A stretch of DNA of 64,000 bases from Hirundichthys speculiger. Lineage: Eukaryota; Chordata; Actinopteri; Beloniformes; Exocoetidae. Positions 23,577-36,334 of the stretch are shown here, piece by piece. The stretch is from the NCBI GenBank assembly GCA_018398805.1, contig JAGFBZ010000863.1, positions 2,296,501 to 2,360,500 of the forward strand, given 5' to 3'. Every line of letters begins with the position of its first letter. Position 1 is the first letter of the stretch. A program made the translations under genes and the position numbers. Under the pieces are notes generated by a model, which was given only the letters and a program-made list of their open reading frames with translations, was not told where the DNA came from and ran no database searches.

Positions 23577-23945
23577 CCATCCATCCATCCATCCATCCAT
23601 TAATGTCCGCTTATCAGGGTTCGGTTCTCGGGGGTAGCAGTGTAAGCAGAGAGGCCCAGACCTCCACCTCCTTTTTCCCAGCCAGCCAATCAGCCGGGAG
23701 ATGTGATCTCTCCAGGGTCTGCCTCGTGGTCTTCTCCCGGTTGGACAGGCCCGAAACCCCTCCCCTGGCAGGCGTCCAGGATGCATCTGAACCAGATGTC
23801 CGAACCACCTCAAATGATGTGGAGGAGCTGCAACTCTACTCCAAGTCTCTCCTGGATGACTGAACTTCTCACCCTATCTCAAAGGGAGAATCTGAAGAGA
23901 CTGAATCTAATTGAAGTCACCTGTATCTTGTACCTGTAATCTCAT
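23577..23945 (-). mobile_element. Rex3/RTE LINE 3' end, inverted
   Basis: On the minus strand the frame 23547-23813 reads 'RWFGHLVQMHPGRLPGEGFR', 'ACPTGRRPRGRPWRDHIS' and 'LCLHCYPREPNPD', the C-terminus of RTE/Rex3-type reverse transcriptases. It is followed by a (GATG)n tail (ATCC repeats at 23577-23602 on the + strand), the usual 3' end of Rex3. The insertion is 5' truncated. A second, more decayed copy lies at 36335-36640 in the same orientation. Confidence 0.8.
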
Positions 23946-24755
23946 TCTTTCGGTCACTACCCACAAATCTTGACCAAATAATAATAATAATGAAATGTCC
24001 TTTTGGTCAAGGTAACCAACAAATGGGGTGTTGTCATACGATGTTGACAGTGAATGATGTTGTTCATGAAGCTTGACCCGAATAAATTTGTGTGCAAACT
24101 GTAAACTGTTTGCAATTTATCTGTATTATGGCATTCATGAAAATGTTAGTGGTTCCAAACTACTCGTAGGTATGAACGAAATCCCCTCCTGCCTCCAAGC
24201 ATGTATAGAGCTTGTGTCAATGCGGAGTGCTCATAAAAATTGCATGTCATTATCAAAGTTTATAACATTTTTGCCTCACTTACTGTTTATTTTTTTAAAT
24301 ATCTTCAGATATTTTAAAACGTGAGAACAAATTAGAAATATAACACCTTTATTTGGATGCACGGACATTGCACATATTTGAGCTTCAGATTTTATTTTTA
24401 AAAATGTGGGTTGATTAAATTGAGTTAATATGCTGGCAGGCACCCATGCAGAGGACATTATCAAGCAATATAGACGCAAGCAGCAATACCCTGCTTTATA
24501 AACCCAAAAAGGTGTGAAAAAATAATATTGGCTTGCTGGTCCTGCACCAGATGGCCATGAAACTAGGCCTTCCAGTCCTGGAGGTCCTGCACCAGTACAC
24601 CTTCCTGCAGAACCAGTTTACAACAACCATCATGAAGGTACTTGGACACATCAGCAAGTTCCTGAATGAATCTACAGTGAGTGGTTGATTGAGCCTTAGC
24701 TTGTTCAAGGTAAAACATGTTTCGTTGCTTAAAATACTCCCACAATTACTAGTGA
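23946..24755. other. non-coding stretch with one unassigned coding-like block
   Basis: At about 24525-24690 the + strand reads 'LHQMAMKLGLPVLEVLHQYT' and 'KVLGHISKFLNEST', which has a protein-like helical pattern, but I cannot name it and stops lie close on both sides. Nothing else was seen. Confidence 0.3.
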
Positions 24756-24759
24756 TAAC

Positions 24760-24790
<31 letters not shown>
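24756..24790. repeat. (AAT)n microsatellite
   Basis: A trinucleotide array of about eleven ATA/AAT units. Confidence 0.9.
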
Positions 24791-25639
24791 GTAAATTGGT
24801 TTTTGAACGTTAACTTTGTCCTCTGGTTAATTTATTGGAGCTACAAATAGAATATAAAGTTCGAGTGCCAAAAAACCTTTAGCAACCTGCAATGAAGGAA
24901 ATGAATATGCTGTAGCCTAAATTTTATTCCACCCCATAATTTCTTAAAATGTGTTAAAAGCAATACATTGCTTGACTGCAACAATGCATAACAATATGTA
25001 ATATAACAAGTATAAGCTTACCTTCAGAGCTTGCTGTTGACTCTTGAGGGGGCATGTCTGTCTCAATCAGTATGATTCCCCCTAAAGAGATTCTCCAGCT
25101 ATTTATTTTTATTTAATTTTACGTTTTTTTTTTTCATCCAACATCATATGAACCCATTTTCGCTTCAATTCTGAATTCCTCCATTAGACAGAGGACACAG
25201 CATTAACTATCTGGATTACCTCTAATGCCTTGTCTGAAATATTTTTGCTCCTCTCACTTTCTCTCTGTTTTTATATGTGCGCCACATCCACAGGTAGACG
25301 TGCACGTCGAGGAGGCCTCTAGCTTGTATGGCTGGCCCCCAGCGGGGGATTCGTGCTAATCATTAAACAGCAGAGCGCGCTCCCAGCCTCAATCAACATT
25401 CATGAAAATACGATCAAATCTTACAAGTTCTCACAAATTTTACATGCCACTTGTGAATGCAGACTAGAAAATGAGGTGATTAAAAACATTTCATGAATGA
25501 GGGCCATTCTGTTTAAGTCCAATGATCTTATTCTAACCTCAACCAGGTAGTTTTATTTCCTTAACCTAAACAGGCAGGTTTAGCACCCACGTCTAATTAG
25601 GAGACTGAGTTGCTCAGATGCTTCTTGCAATACGCTGAC
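24791..25639. other. non-coding stretch
   Basis: No exon or classifiable repeat is seen. A short CpG-containing block ('gtagacgtgcacgtcgagg') lies at 25290-25312. Confidence 0.4.
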
Positions 25640-27925
25640 TATGCAAATGCTTAGGGCCCCCCACGCCACCAGGGGGCCCCAAAGCGGTATCTTCAGCCTC
25701 ACCTAGAAGAATTTAAATGACCTAACTTTATCTGCAGCTGTCTCATCTGTTTATTAAATCCCTATTTTTTTTTTTTTTTTGATAAATGTAGGATATAAAT
25801 AAGATGAGTTGCTATGATAAGCTGTGGTAAGTGTTTTTGTGGCATATTTATGTGCAAAACCATTAATGAGGATAATGAAATTGCAATGCTCTCCCCAAGG
25901 TCTCAGTACATCAGTGATATCGGTATAACTAGCGCAATTTAAAATAAATGTTTCACAACAAAACAACAAAGGTAAGAGAAATGTTACAGCAATCATTCGG
26001 GTGAAGGGATTTCCATCTGTTTTATTCTTTGGTTTCTACTGTTCTGATACTTTGGTGTAGAGTGTCTTTATACGTATCTTTCCTTTGAGGGGTCGGTCAG
26101 GTGTTTTGTACAGTCTGGTCTTGAGAAGCACAAATGTTGCTGGTTGGTTCACACAGCTGTGCAATATTTTGTTTATCTGACAATGTTTTAGTTGTTATTT
26201 GAGTTGTGTTTTGGTCTTGTAAAAAAATGTTTATATAGTCTTGTAGCCCAGGTTCTGCTAACTAAATCTAAACAAAGTAAGGGATAAAGGTAAATCATTT
26301 GTTCGTGATGCAGGATGGATGGGTGCGAGGTGTATCTCTGAGTTTTTAGTAAATTTGTTTATGTCTCCTGCTAGCTAGCTGAGCTAGCCTCAGGTGAGTG
26401 TGAGTAAGCTGGCCAGCACCTGTATGCTCATAAACCCAGCTTTAGTGTTTGCTTGATGAATGTTGTCTAAAATAAAACAGTGCTGCCTTCCCATGAGACT
26501 GGCTGACTGAAGTGAACGACACCAGACTAATTTTGTCCGATTATAACAGGGACAGAGGACAGAGGGAGCGTTGCTCAGATGGCTTCAACATCATTGTCCA
26601 GTGGAAGTTGTCTTTCTCAGATATTTGCCAGTTAACATTACTTTAGGATTATTTTGCTTTTTTTTTTAAGTTTAGTAAGTATTTAATAGGTCTCTGCTTT
26701 ATAAATAACACTAGTTCTTAAATTTAGGGAACAATAAATATATGGCCTATTGTTGATTATTTTGAACTATTGTTGCAGTGGATTTTTGCCCTGAGTGGAT
26801 TATTGCTTACTCAGCTGAGATAGTTGCAGTTTCCCTCTTTGTCCCAAATATTACCATATTTAGTGTGAAAATCCAGTTTGCTAATTGGAACAATCTTTCC
26901 TTCATTTCTACAGCTGTTCGGTTTTTGATACTTTGTGAAATTATGGTTCTTTTGAATAAAACGAACTTTAAAGTGTAGAGTAAATTATGATATTCCTATT
27001 TCACATAGAGCTTGTCACTCATTTATCTTTGCTTTATTACTTTAACAAGTACAATGTGTAAATAAATGCAGAAACCCTGTTAATTAAAGCTTATATTTGG
27101 GTACATTCTTGAAAGGGTCATTGCACATTACAGTGTTTAATAGAAAAACAGAGTCCACATTTCTGTTTTAGTGCAACAAGACTGCAATTATAAAATAGCC
27201 ATATGTGCTTATGTTTTTGTTTGGTAGCCTAAGGAGCTTTGTCTTTGCAGGAGCATTCCTGAAATATTTTGGAGGTCGAGGCATTGAAACAGAGGGCTCT
27301 TCAGACCTTTCTGGCCACGAAGCTCCAGGACCTTAAGATTTAGAAAAATGTATTTTAGCCTGCTAGGTTTTAAATAAGCAAATCAGTTTTCTTCTTTCAG
27401 TGTAACACATTAATGCATTAACGTGGATAATCTTAAAAAGTTTGTACTTGCGGTTGAAAAACTGTATTTCATTTATGAAGTTGTTATGTACCTTTGATTA
27501 TGTAATGTTCTCATTTCTTGTTTTGAGACAGAATATCATGGCTGAAAGCACCATTTCACTCGTCCTGCACCGCTGCATGGCCATGTTCCATGTGACCCTT
27601 GTATTTTGTCTTGTATGTACCCTTTCTTAATCTGTTAAAATAGCTTATTCAAGCAAGCTCTGTGGCCTGCTTTACTGTATGTATGACCCCTTTGCATGAA
27701 GTGGATTAAAATTCACTGAAATCTAGTAATTGCCAAGGCTTTATAATTTGATTCTTAATTTCCATCTTTCTCAGATACATATGTAGTAATATATGGTTTT
27801 AATAAATACATAAGTATATATTGTGTTTTGTACAACACTCACCCATCACCCCGTCATTTTACAAAATAAGAACCCCCAAAGAGAAGCTTGCATAGGGCCC
27901 CAAAGAGGCTAGAAATGGCCCTACT
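25640..27925. mobile_element. possible hAT-like element bounded by 'agggccccc' ends
   Basis: A block starting 'tgcttagggccccccacgcc' and another ending 'catagggccccaaagaggct' and 'agaaatggcccta' resemble the two subterminal regions of a common fish DNA transposon. The 2.3 kb between them is AT-rich and has no transposase motif. I could not establish a target duplication, so the borders and even the pairing of the two ends are uncertain. Confidence 0.35.
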
Positions 27926-28430
27926 GACAAAGTACTTGACCGATTTATTCCTAAAACATTTACAGCGATATTTGATCCATTTGCTGTTGAAGTCTGATAC
28001 ACACACCAGCCCATATATTGAAATTTGAGCACCACTTTATACTGACACCATATTACTTGATTCTGTTTTTAGTTTAAATGAACCATTGTTTTTAGAGGTG
28101 ACAGTGAAATCATTAAAACTATATGAATCGGTTTGTATCATTAATAGAGATATTTTGACCTCTTAACTTAATGGAATTATTTCTCAGCCTGTGTCACCAT
28201 CAGAGAGCTGCTGGAGGAAATGATGTTTGTGTTGTTCTCTCCTCCTACATCTCTCCAACTCTCAGTTATATAAACAACAAATCCTTGGCTCAACAATGAC
28301 CCCTTGGTTAGGCAATTAATTGAGCACCCGTACGCACATACACACCGAACATCTAAACACTAATAGCTCAGACTCCCCAGAAATAGCAGGTCAAGGTCCG
28401 GCGCACTAACAACTAATCTCTCTCTCCCTC

Positions 28431-28461
28431 CGTGTGTGTGTTCGTGTGTGTGTGTGTGTGT
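28431..28461. repeat. (TG)n microsatellite
   Basis: An imperfect GT array with a TTC interruption. Confidence 0.85.
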
Positions 28462-28908
28462 TCATTCCTCTGCGCCTCAGTGTTTCTGTGTTCCCTAATT
28501 GGAATGCTATGCTTTTTGTCGTGCAATCACAGACGCCTGTGGAATTTGAGCTGATATGAAAATAATTGCTTCACTTTGGCTTTGTAAGATGTTGTAGCAA
28601 GCAGTGTGTTCTTTCAGAGGCAGAAATGGAACACATTATGCTCCATGACTGACACTTAAGGCTTTTTTAACAGGATATTTCTTTTTTCATCTCCAAACGA
28701 CGCATTGCAAAAATGTTAATTTTCAGCTACATTTTTTTAATGATTAGAATCGATTTTTATTTTTCAATTTTAAAACTAAAAACTTCCAGAATAGCATCAG
28801 AAAGGTTTCTGTAGAAGGGATTCTCTTATCCATTAGACCTTTTATTACATAGTTTGTCTAACTCGCCTTGGGTGAGTATCTGAACCTCACATTTTGATAA
28901 GTTCATTA

Positions 28909-28940
28909 GTGTGTGTGTGTGTGCGGTGTGTGTGTGCGTG
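28909..28940. repeat. (TG)n microsatellite
   Basis: An imperfect GT array with GCG and GCGT interruptions. Confidence 0.85.
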
Positions 28941-31900
28941 CTTTCTCAAAAAGGGTCAAATTTGATCATGTTGATCATGATCAATTCCTCCTGACAGTAT
29001 TTTATGCTATAAAAGTTACAGAGAAAATGCACATTTCTATATCAGAGCACAATTAAAACATTTTAAAGGGTAAGCTTTATAAAATCTGTATGGATATTCT
29101 TTAGGCTTTTTTTTCCTTTTAAGGGTGGCCATAGTGGATCATTACATTTTGCATATTATTTATGCTCTTTCTAACATAGCCCTCCACATTGGGACTGGCA
29201 CTATGAGAATGCTGGCTTTTGACCCTTTAGTGGCAAAGCTTTGTCTAAAATCTGGTGGCCAGATGATTTCAGATGGACTTGGAAAATGTCTTTTATTGAC
29301 GAAGGGCGTGTGTCCCCATCATTTTTTTTTTTTTTTTTCTGGCAGAAAGGTGCTTGGAACCATGTCATCATCTCAGTGCCTCAGCAGTATGGAATACATA
29401 CCTCACAAGCTTTTTTTTCTTCTTCTTCTTCTTCTGAAACACTTGCAAATGAATTTCAGTATTCAGGCAATCTGCTTTTCTGTGTTTGGTGTTGTTTCCA
29501 TGTTACATCCTATACCAGTTGACTTTAACTTGGATTAAAAAAATGGAAACAGCAAAAAGCTGAGAATATGTTCCATTTAATTAGGTGAGTAAAAACAGTG
29601 ACAATAGCTAGAATTAAGTGAAAGGAATCAGAATGTCCATACAAATACAGCTAAAGGAGAAGGGATGCTGGAGGCAGAACTTTTTTCTTTGTGGCCTGCG
29701 TAACAGGATAGTATAGAATCAGGCTACTTTAATGTATCGTTAGTTTTACGATTCAAATGACAGTAAGGAGCAGCTTTGTTTATAGTCATAAAATAAGCAA
29801 GAAGTTTCTCTTGACATCTTAGAAAAAAACAGGTTCCATTTCTTTTCTGTCCATTTTCTCCTCTGTTCCAGGCAGCCGTTCTGGCACAAATCTGTGCACA
29901 TATTAGCTAGCTAGATGACATTCTATATCTGGTAGTTCTTGCATGATTTTCAATTTTTGGGTGAAAAAGACAAAGACAGCATCATGTAATTCATGCTGCA
30001 TCTGAGTGATGATAAGTGCATGTCATCAGTGAAAACCTGTTCTAATCTTCAAACCTTAGATCTATCTTTGGGCTCTTAAACGCTGCATAATTTATAGTCA
30101 TAAAAGATTATAACATCTCATGCTGTACAATTTGCATTTGCTGAACCCTGTAAAGGATGTCAAGAATAGTATGTGCGCACCCTATATCAATGAGTCCTCT
30201 TGGATCGTAGGCTACAACTGATGCGGAGATACTGGGTGGATGTAGAACTACATCGCGAAAATAAACCGGTCTGTTGTAGTGTTTACCTGTGCTAAAAATG
30301 CTTTAAAGAGAAATTGTAAAGGAGAAGAATACTTTCCTGGTCGTGGCTCAGGAGAAGAAACCAACCTGGAATTTTTACTTTGATATGGACTGGTTGTGTC
30401 AGGAAGGGCGGCTGACATAAAACTTGTACCAAACAGTCTTGCGGGTCACAACCCTGAGAAGGGAGCAGCTGAAACAGGAGCATGCTAGGTCGCAGTAGTT
30501 AATGCATTATTTCAAGGTTGCATTTTAATTTCTGGTCCGTAGATGGAATCATAGGATTTCTGAGACCATCAGAAAATGATATCAGGTAGTTTTTGGTCAC
30601 TAACCTGTGTGATGGCCGTCATCAAATCGATAACGGTGTAGGATGGAGGACAACCGATTTTGACCAAAGATATCAAGATATCACCACGAATTTTCATGAC
30701 ATTTTGTCTGCAACAGCCCAAAATCACGAAGTATATAGAAACCCTAAGACTAAGAGTTTAACTCGGTGTCATATGAATGTGTGTATATTTATGCTATCCA
30801 TAATGTCTTTGAGGTCAAGTGGCATCTCTTCCACAACATAACCAGCAATGTGTAACAATATGTATAAATGTATATAGCAATGTGTCCTTTTATCCAAAAT
30901 AAAACCCAGCTGTGAATCTTGGCACAAGCATCAATCTCCTCTTCAGCTGCCTTTCCCGTCAGTGTTGAATCCTGTACTTGCACTAAAAGTAGAGCCCTCT
31001 GCACTTAATATTGCCCATACACAGTTTGTACTGTGTATGTCCCTTACACCAATTGAAATGAAATCAAAATAATTGCATTCTTTAACAATATAAAGTCCAT
31101 CCTCTTTCTCATTATGCTAGTTAAGCTTCACATGAGCAATGACACATCGGTAGAAATGGATACTGACAGAGAGGAACAGAAACAGCGCCAACACATGAAC
31201 AAAAACTAATAAACTAAATCGTCAAAAAAAGGAAAAGTCATGGAAATGAGTTTATATAAGATGTACTTTAAACACAAGGTCCCATTAAATGATTGTATCC
31301 AGAGGTCATTCACTTGTGTAACTGTGACATTGAAATGCTTCTGCAATAGTCTGCGTTTGTCTGCAATGACGGTTTCAATGAGGTTTCACCATAAGTAGGT
31401 GAATGTCACATAACTGTGAAAAGGTTACACAAGAAACAGACCCTGAAAAGAAACATGAAATGAAATGTAACATATAAAATATCCATGGATCGTTAGGTAA
31501 GGGTCTTTAATTCTTGAAAATACAATGCATGCTTCATTAAGACCTGTAAGTAAATAGAAATGTATGAAGAGGTGTGTCATCATTAGGTTGAAATTGAGTG
31601 TGTAGTTCTGTCAGTTCATCTGCCAACTACAATATTTTCTTAGATATGACACTCCAGAAATAGTTAACAGGATTTTATTGAAGTGTGACCACCCACTAAA
31701 AGAAACACAGATTCAATTCATTCACCATACCTAACCAAAGAGAATAGTGAGGGGATCTCTACAGTTATAAACATGTACTTGAGAGACTTGGAAACCAGAG
31801 CCAGATGGTTGAGACCAGATTTTTTAAGCCATCTAGAAAAGCAATGTCAAACCAAATAAATTCAAACCACATTTATTTATGTAAGAAATATGAACATAAC

Positions 31901-32219
31901 ATGATATAATCCAAGGTGCTTTTCAGTCATGGCAGGTGGATTAACAGGGTGGATATGAGAGAACACATTAAACAAAACTGAACAGATGTTCTATAATGTT
32001 TTCAGCTGATAAGCAACTGAGAAACGTTTGTCAGGGTGGAGTTGCTGCGGCAGCCAGGAGGTAGAGAAGTCTGTGCCATCTTTGGCTGAAAGGTGAAAGT
32101 GAGGCACTTTGGGGAGTTGTTGGTAAAAATAGACTTAATCAGGAGGAACAATATCAAAGAAGCATACCAGTAGTGTGATGTGAGAGACATTCTCACCTGA
32201 GTACGGCGAAAGTCCTGCT

Positions 32220-33122
32220 ATGTTTATCCATTCGGTGGCAGCAGTTGTGATGCGTTGCATTCGGCTCTTTTTGCAGATATCAACCACTTTCAGCAAAGAA
32301 AGCAACAAGACAAAACAAGCGATACAGATAAGTCTTTTAAAGTCATTTTCTGGCTGCACCAATCTATCTGCACCACAACGCACATACATCTCTTTTAGAA
32401 CGGACAAAAATCTAGCTTATTCTATATCTGAGGGTTCGACCTCAAGATGCAGATTTCAGATTTTTTGCTTTGTTTGTTTGGACTGAGTTGCTGCTGCTCA
32501 CACTGGTTTCCAAAAGTCATGTTTTACCCATAAAAGTAAAAGTAAATTTATTCCATATATATATATATATATATCACAAGAGTTTGTAAACATCTGTCAC
32601 CAAATGGCATCTTAATCTACTCCACTCTGCCTGCATTCATACAATGTTATGAAGTGTTCCCAACTTAAAAAGTACAGAGTTTACTCACAGTAATCCCACT
32701 CACAAAGAAATGTGGTTTTAATACATCTTAATTCCCTATTGTTTATGCAAAGGCCACGATAACAGTAACTGCTACACAGTGTCGCGCACTGTTGCAGCTG
32801 AAATTAGTTATTAATATGACGCTTTCTATCAGTTCCTAAACTGAATATAGTTTCTGTAATTTCACAAAATTTCTTGTGCAAATATAGTTGCAAGACTAAC
32901 TGCAAAAACTACATATGTCTTTGCTTTATTGTAGTTTAGCCACAAAAGATGTGAGGACTGAGTTTGGATTTGCAATGGAAACCACAGTCTCTTTCATGTA
33001 AAAATGCTTTGGCTCTTGGACACTTAAATGTGTTTATGCATTCACTCAGCATACCTACAACAGAAAACAGCTGATTGGAGAAAAGAGATTTATAAACGAG
33101 AAAAGCATTCAGGAGAGAGCAG
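32220..33122. other. non-coding stretch with a short duplicated motif
   Basis: The phrase 'caaagaaagcaacaag', followed by 'caaaacaagcgatacagat', at 32293-32331 recurs almost identically at about 34576-34616. This suggests a shared dispersed element of which only a fragment remains here. A TA array lies at 32556-32574. No gene is seen. Confidence 0.35.
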
Positions 33123-33431
33123 ACCTCCGCCAAGCGGATCAGATCCGGATCAGCCTTTGAAATTTGATAGAGGTTCCCTTTGTCAATCCCTGAGTCAAAT
33201 TTCATGAGTTTTGGGCAATAATTAATGGAGATATTGAGAAACAAATTTTTTGGCCCCATTGTCCACAATGTTATTGAAAATTTGAAAGTGATCCAGAATC
33301 CAGGATTTCTTCCGAATCACAACTCCTGAAAATGTCATCAAAATCCATCTATAACTTTTTGAGTTATCTTGAACACAGACAACAAACAGACAGATAAACA
33401 CCAGCAAAAACATAACCTCCTTGGCGGAGGT
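33123..33431. mobile_element. 309-bp MITE with perfect 12-bp inverted termini
   Basis: The ends are 'ACCTCCGCCAAG' (33123-33134) and 'CTTGGCGGAGGT' (33420-33431), exact inverted repeats. The interior includes 'atttcatgagttttgggcaa' and 'aacttttttgagttatc'-like text typical of a repeat abundant in fish. No open frame of interest is present. The transposase superfamily cannot be told from the ends alone. Confidence 0.75.
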
Positions 33432-34744
33432 AATAAAGCACTGAAATGTTAGCACATACAAATAAGCTAGGATTTGAAACGTACTTGTCAAGCTTAAACG
33501 TACCTTTTGATTAGAGAAAAAAACATATAATTTAAAAAATAATACTAATGAAAATATCCAGTTTAAATATATGATGCACTTTAAAACCCAATACTGAGAA
33601 TTATACTGAGTACCTTTTCCTCCTTTTTTGTCTTTTTTTAAGAATTCAACTATTACACAACTGTTTGAGTGTTTATGTGCATTCCCAAGCCCCTGTTTTC
33701 CTATCAGATTAATCCAACATGCCATCTCAATTATTCACACTCACACATGCACATTCCTCTCTTTCTTAAATGGGGACATACGCTTGGACTTTGGTCTGAT
33801 TGGGTCAAACACCCTCAGTTCTCTGCTTCTGCTCTCTGCATGACACACTGGTGGGTCACCGGGGATCAGAAAGACATCAGCAAACAAATGAGTCAGGGAT
33901 GACCTTCAGTGTGTTGATGATGCATGCTCAAAACCACAGCAATGTCTAAAAGACCAGGTAGATCTGATATTTAGAAATGTTTGAAAAAAAAAGAAAAAAA
34001 TCTCACCAAATTTCCAGTTAAACCCCCAGAGCTGCTGAAATCAAAAAACTTTCACCCATGTCAGAGCACAAAAGTGTCTAGACTGACATTATCAGCATAG
34101 AGATGATTTATTTGAAATGTATACTTAAAGAAACACAATAAAGAAATAAAATTTAAAGAAATAAAAACAGTGACCGTTTGAAACTACCGCTACATTTCAT
34201 TTAAATTGCCTTACACATGAGCTCATTTTAACTTTGATGGCATCAACACATCAAACAAAAAGTTAGAACGAGGCAGCAAAAGGCTGGAAAAGAATCCAAA
34301 TAAAATCCAAATAAAAACCAAGTCCCACATCCGAATGCGATTTCATCGACTATCTCTAGCTCACCCCTTTCAGTCTATGAAGACGGATGCAGACAACGAA
34401 CCCAATGCAGCTGTGTGGGTCCAGCGTTAAGAAGGGCAGGAGTTCCCCAATCTGTGACAAACTGCTGAAAATTGTGTAAAATTTTCAGAAAAACGCTCCT
34501 CAACGTGAAATAGAGGCTACCAGAGTACCGCAAAATATACTGATGTTGATTGTGGTGAGGTTTTTTCAGTAATGGCCACCTCTAGCAAAGAAAGCAACAA
34601 GCCAAAACCAGCGATACAGATCATTCACTTTATGTAATTTTCGAATTTTGAACAAACTTGGTAAACCACTGCGATGATGAGGATCGTACATCACATAAAT
34701 CCACAGCAAAGAAGCTACACATCTATCCTTACATGGATGATTTG
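33432..34744. other. non-coding stretch
   Basis: AT-rich sequence with no exon. The last 180 bp share the 'agcaaagaaagcaacaag' phrase with 32290 and may be the left part of the THAP-like repeat that follows. Confidence 0.35.
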
Positions 34745-35075
34745 ATGTCTGTAAAGTAGCCAAGAGATCTTTCTGCGCAGTCAAGATGGAAGGTACTGAT
34801 TCAGCATGAGAGGAAGAACAAAATGGGGAAGGATGTTGACATGCTCAACCTCACATGAAGTTCCAGGATATGTTCATAACATTACTACAAAGAAAGATCA
34901 GCACTGAAGACTACGTGAATGGTGATCCTGTCAGCTTTGCCTGGAATAACTGGAGGAAGCCTCTAGCATGGGGAAGACTGGAAAGCCACATGTCTGCAAA
35001 GCCATGCAAAGAGTGTGAGTACTGCCCCCTTACACGTCAGTTTCTGCAGTACTGGGGTCATCTCTGTTGCTATGA
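34745..35075 (+). repeat. THAP-like dispersed repeat, copy C
   Basis: This aligns with 8345-8680 (minus) and 11985-12335. In order it has 'EGTDSA', 'GKDVDMLNLT', then (after a stop) 'SSRICS' and H-Y, followed by 'DYVNGDPVSFAWNNWRKP' and 'CEYCPLTRQF'. Here the C-x2-H spacing of the THAP-type zinc site is kept. The frame 34855-35097 is open for 80 codons downstream of the finger. Stops in the finger itself make it non-functional as it stands. Confidence 0.45.
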
Positions 35076-35149
35076 CTTTGAAGATCCCACCATCTAGAGT
35101 ACATAATCTCATCGAAAGATTCAGAGAATCAGGAGGAGTGTCTGTGCGC

Positions 35150-35828
35150 AAGTGACAAGGCTGAGTGTCAAACCCAAATATGCTTATGGACCCTCAGGTG
35201 GCACTGCATTAAAATCAGGCATGATTCTCTGTTGGACATTACTGCATGGGCTCATGAACACTTCCAGAAATCACTGTCTGTGAACACAGTTCATCATACA
35301 ATCCACAAAGGCAAGATTAAAGATGTATCATGCAAAGAAGAAGCCATATGTGAAGACGATCCAGAAACACTGTCATCTCCCCTGGGCCAAAACTCATCTC
35401 AAATGGTCTGAGGCAAAATGGAAAACTGTTTCGTGGTCACATGAATCAAAATTTGAAATTCTTTTTTTGGAAAACCATGAACACCATTTCCTGTGGATTA
35501 AAGATGAGAGGGTCCATCCAGTTTGTTATCAGCGGACAGTTCAAAAGCCTGCATCTCTGATGGTATGGGGTTACATTAGTGCATATAGTGTGGGCAGTTT
35601 CACATCTGGAAAGGCATCAAGACTACAAAGAGGTTTTGGAACAACATATGCTCCCATCCAGACATATCAGGGAAGTCCTTGCATATTTCAGCAAGACAAT
35701 GCTAAAACACATACTGCATCCACCACAACAGCATGGTTTCACAGGAGAAGAGTGTGAGTGTTGAACTGGTCTGCCTGCAGTCCAGACTTTTCACAAATAG
35801 AAAACATTTTGTAGCACTTCCCAGATGT
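35150..35828 (+). mobile_element. Tc1/mariner-like transposon relic, left part
   Basis: The open frame 35323-35757 encodes 'KPYVKTIQKHCHLPWAKTHL', 'SHESKFEILFLENHEHHFLW', 'SLMVWGYISA' and 'PCIFQQDNAKTHTA', in the order of a Tc1-like catalytic domain. After a frame change, 'SPDFSQIENIL' at about 35779-35813 gives the glutamate region. The usual first aspartate box W-S-D-E reads S-H-E here. The upstream DNA-binding half is fragmentary. The element is interrupted at about 35828 by an L2 tail. Confidence 0.7.
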
Positions 35829-36117
35829 TTACCTGGCTGGTCTTCGGCAGGAAGGTCCCCCATATGAGCCAGGTCCTGCTCAAGGTTTCTTCCTCTTAAA
35901 GTGGAGTTTTTCCTTGACACTGTTTGGCTTAAAGGTTTCTTTTCTCCCGCTGTGGGAGTTTTTTTTTACATGCCATTATCCTTGATTTGGATTTAATATT
36001 CTAATTTTAGTTAACGATATTTGCTCGGGGGTCATGCTCTGGGTCTCTGTAAAGCGCCTAGAGACAATTGACATTGTAATAGATGCTATACAAATAAAAT
36101 TGAATTGAATTGAATTA
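35829..36117 (+). mobile_element. L2 LINE 3' tail nested in a Tc1 relic
   Basis: The segment starts 'ttacctggctggtcttcggc' and ends 'aaaattgaattgaattgaat'. It matches the 3' regions at 7250-7541 and 21715-21919 along its length. Tc1-like sequence flanks it on both sides, so it inserted after the Tc1 copy. It is severely 5' truncated, with no coding sequence. Confidence 0.85.
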
Positions 36118-36300
36118 CAGACAGTTGTTAAAAGAAGAGAGGGAAGCTACACAATGGTAAACATTGCCACGTTCCAACATTTTTAAGATTGTGATGTTGC
36201 TATCAAAGCCAATGTAGACTGATCATTTTTAATATTATTGGGAATAAAATATGGGTTTATGAGATTTGCAAATCATTCTTTTCACATATATTTATATACC
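36118..36300 (+). mobile_element. Tc1/mariner-like relic, right part
   Basis: After the L2 tail, sequence continues as the end of the transposase ('aagctacacaatggtaaaca') and the 3' region ending near 'gagatttgcaaatcattctt', a phrase typical of the right end of one fish Tc1-like family. No clean terminal repeat was found. Confidence 0.5.
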
Positions 36301-36334
36301 CCTGGCCACTGTTTCTAGTTTTTCTGGGAGAATA

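Larger units (their letters stand above)
27926..32219. other. non-coding stretch, no gene recognised
   Basis: This holds TG microsatellites at 28431-28461 and 28909-28940, T-runs near 29322-29338 and a TTC cluster at 29417-29434. The longest open frame (29125-29538) runs through the T-run and TTC tract and has no domain. No splice-bounded exon was recognised. Some segments could be long introns of genes outside the window. Confidence 0.4.

Noticed and set aside
29125..29538. 137-codon frame
   Set aside because: It runs through a T homopolymer and a TTC repeat, giving Phe/Leu runs. There is no domain and no splice-bounded exon.
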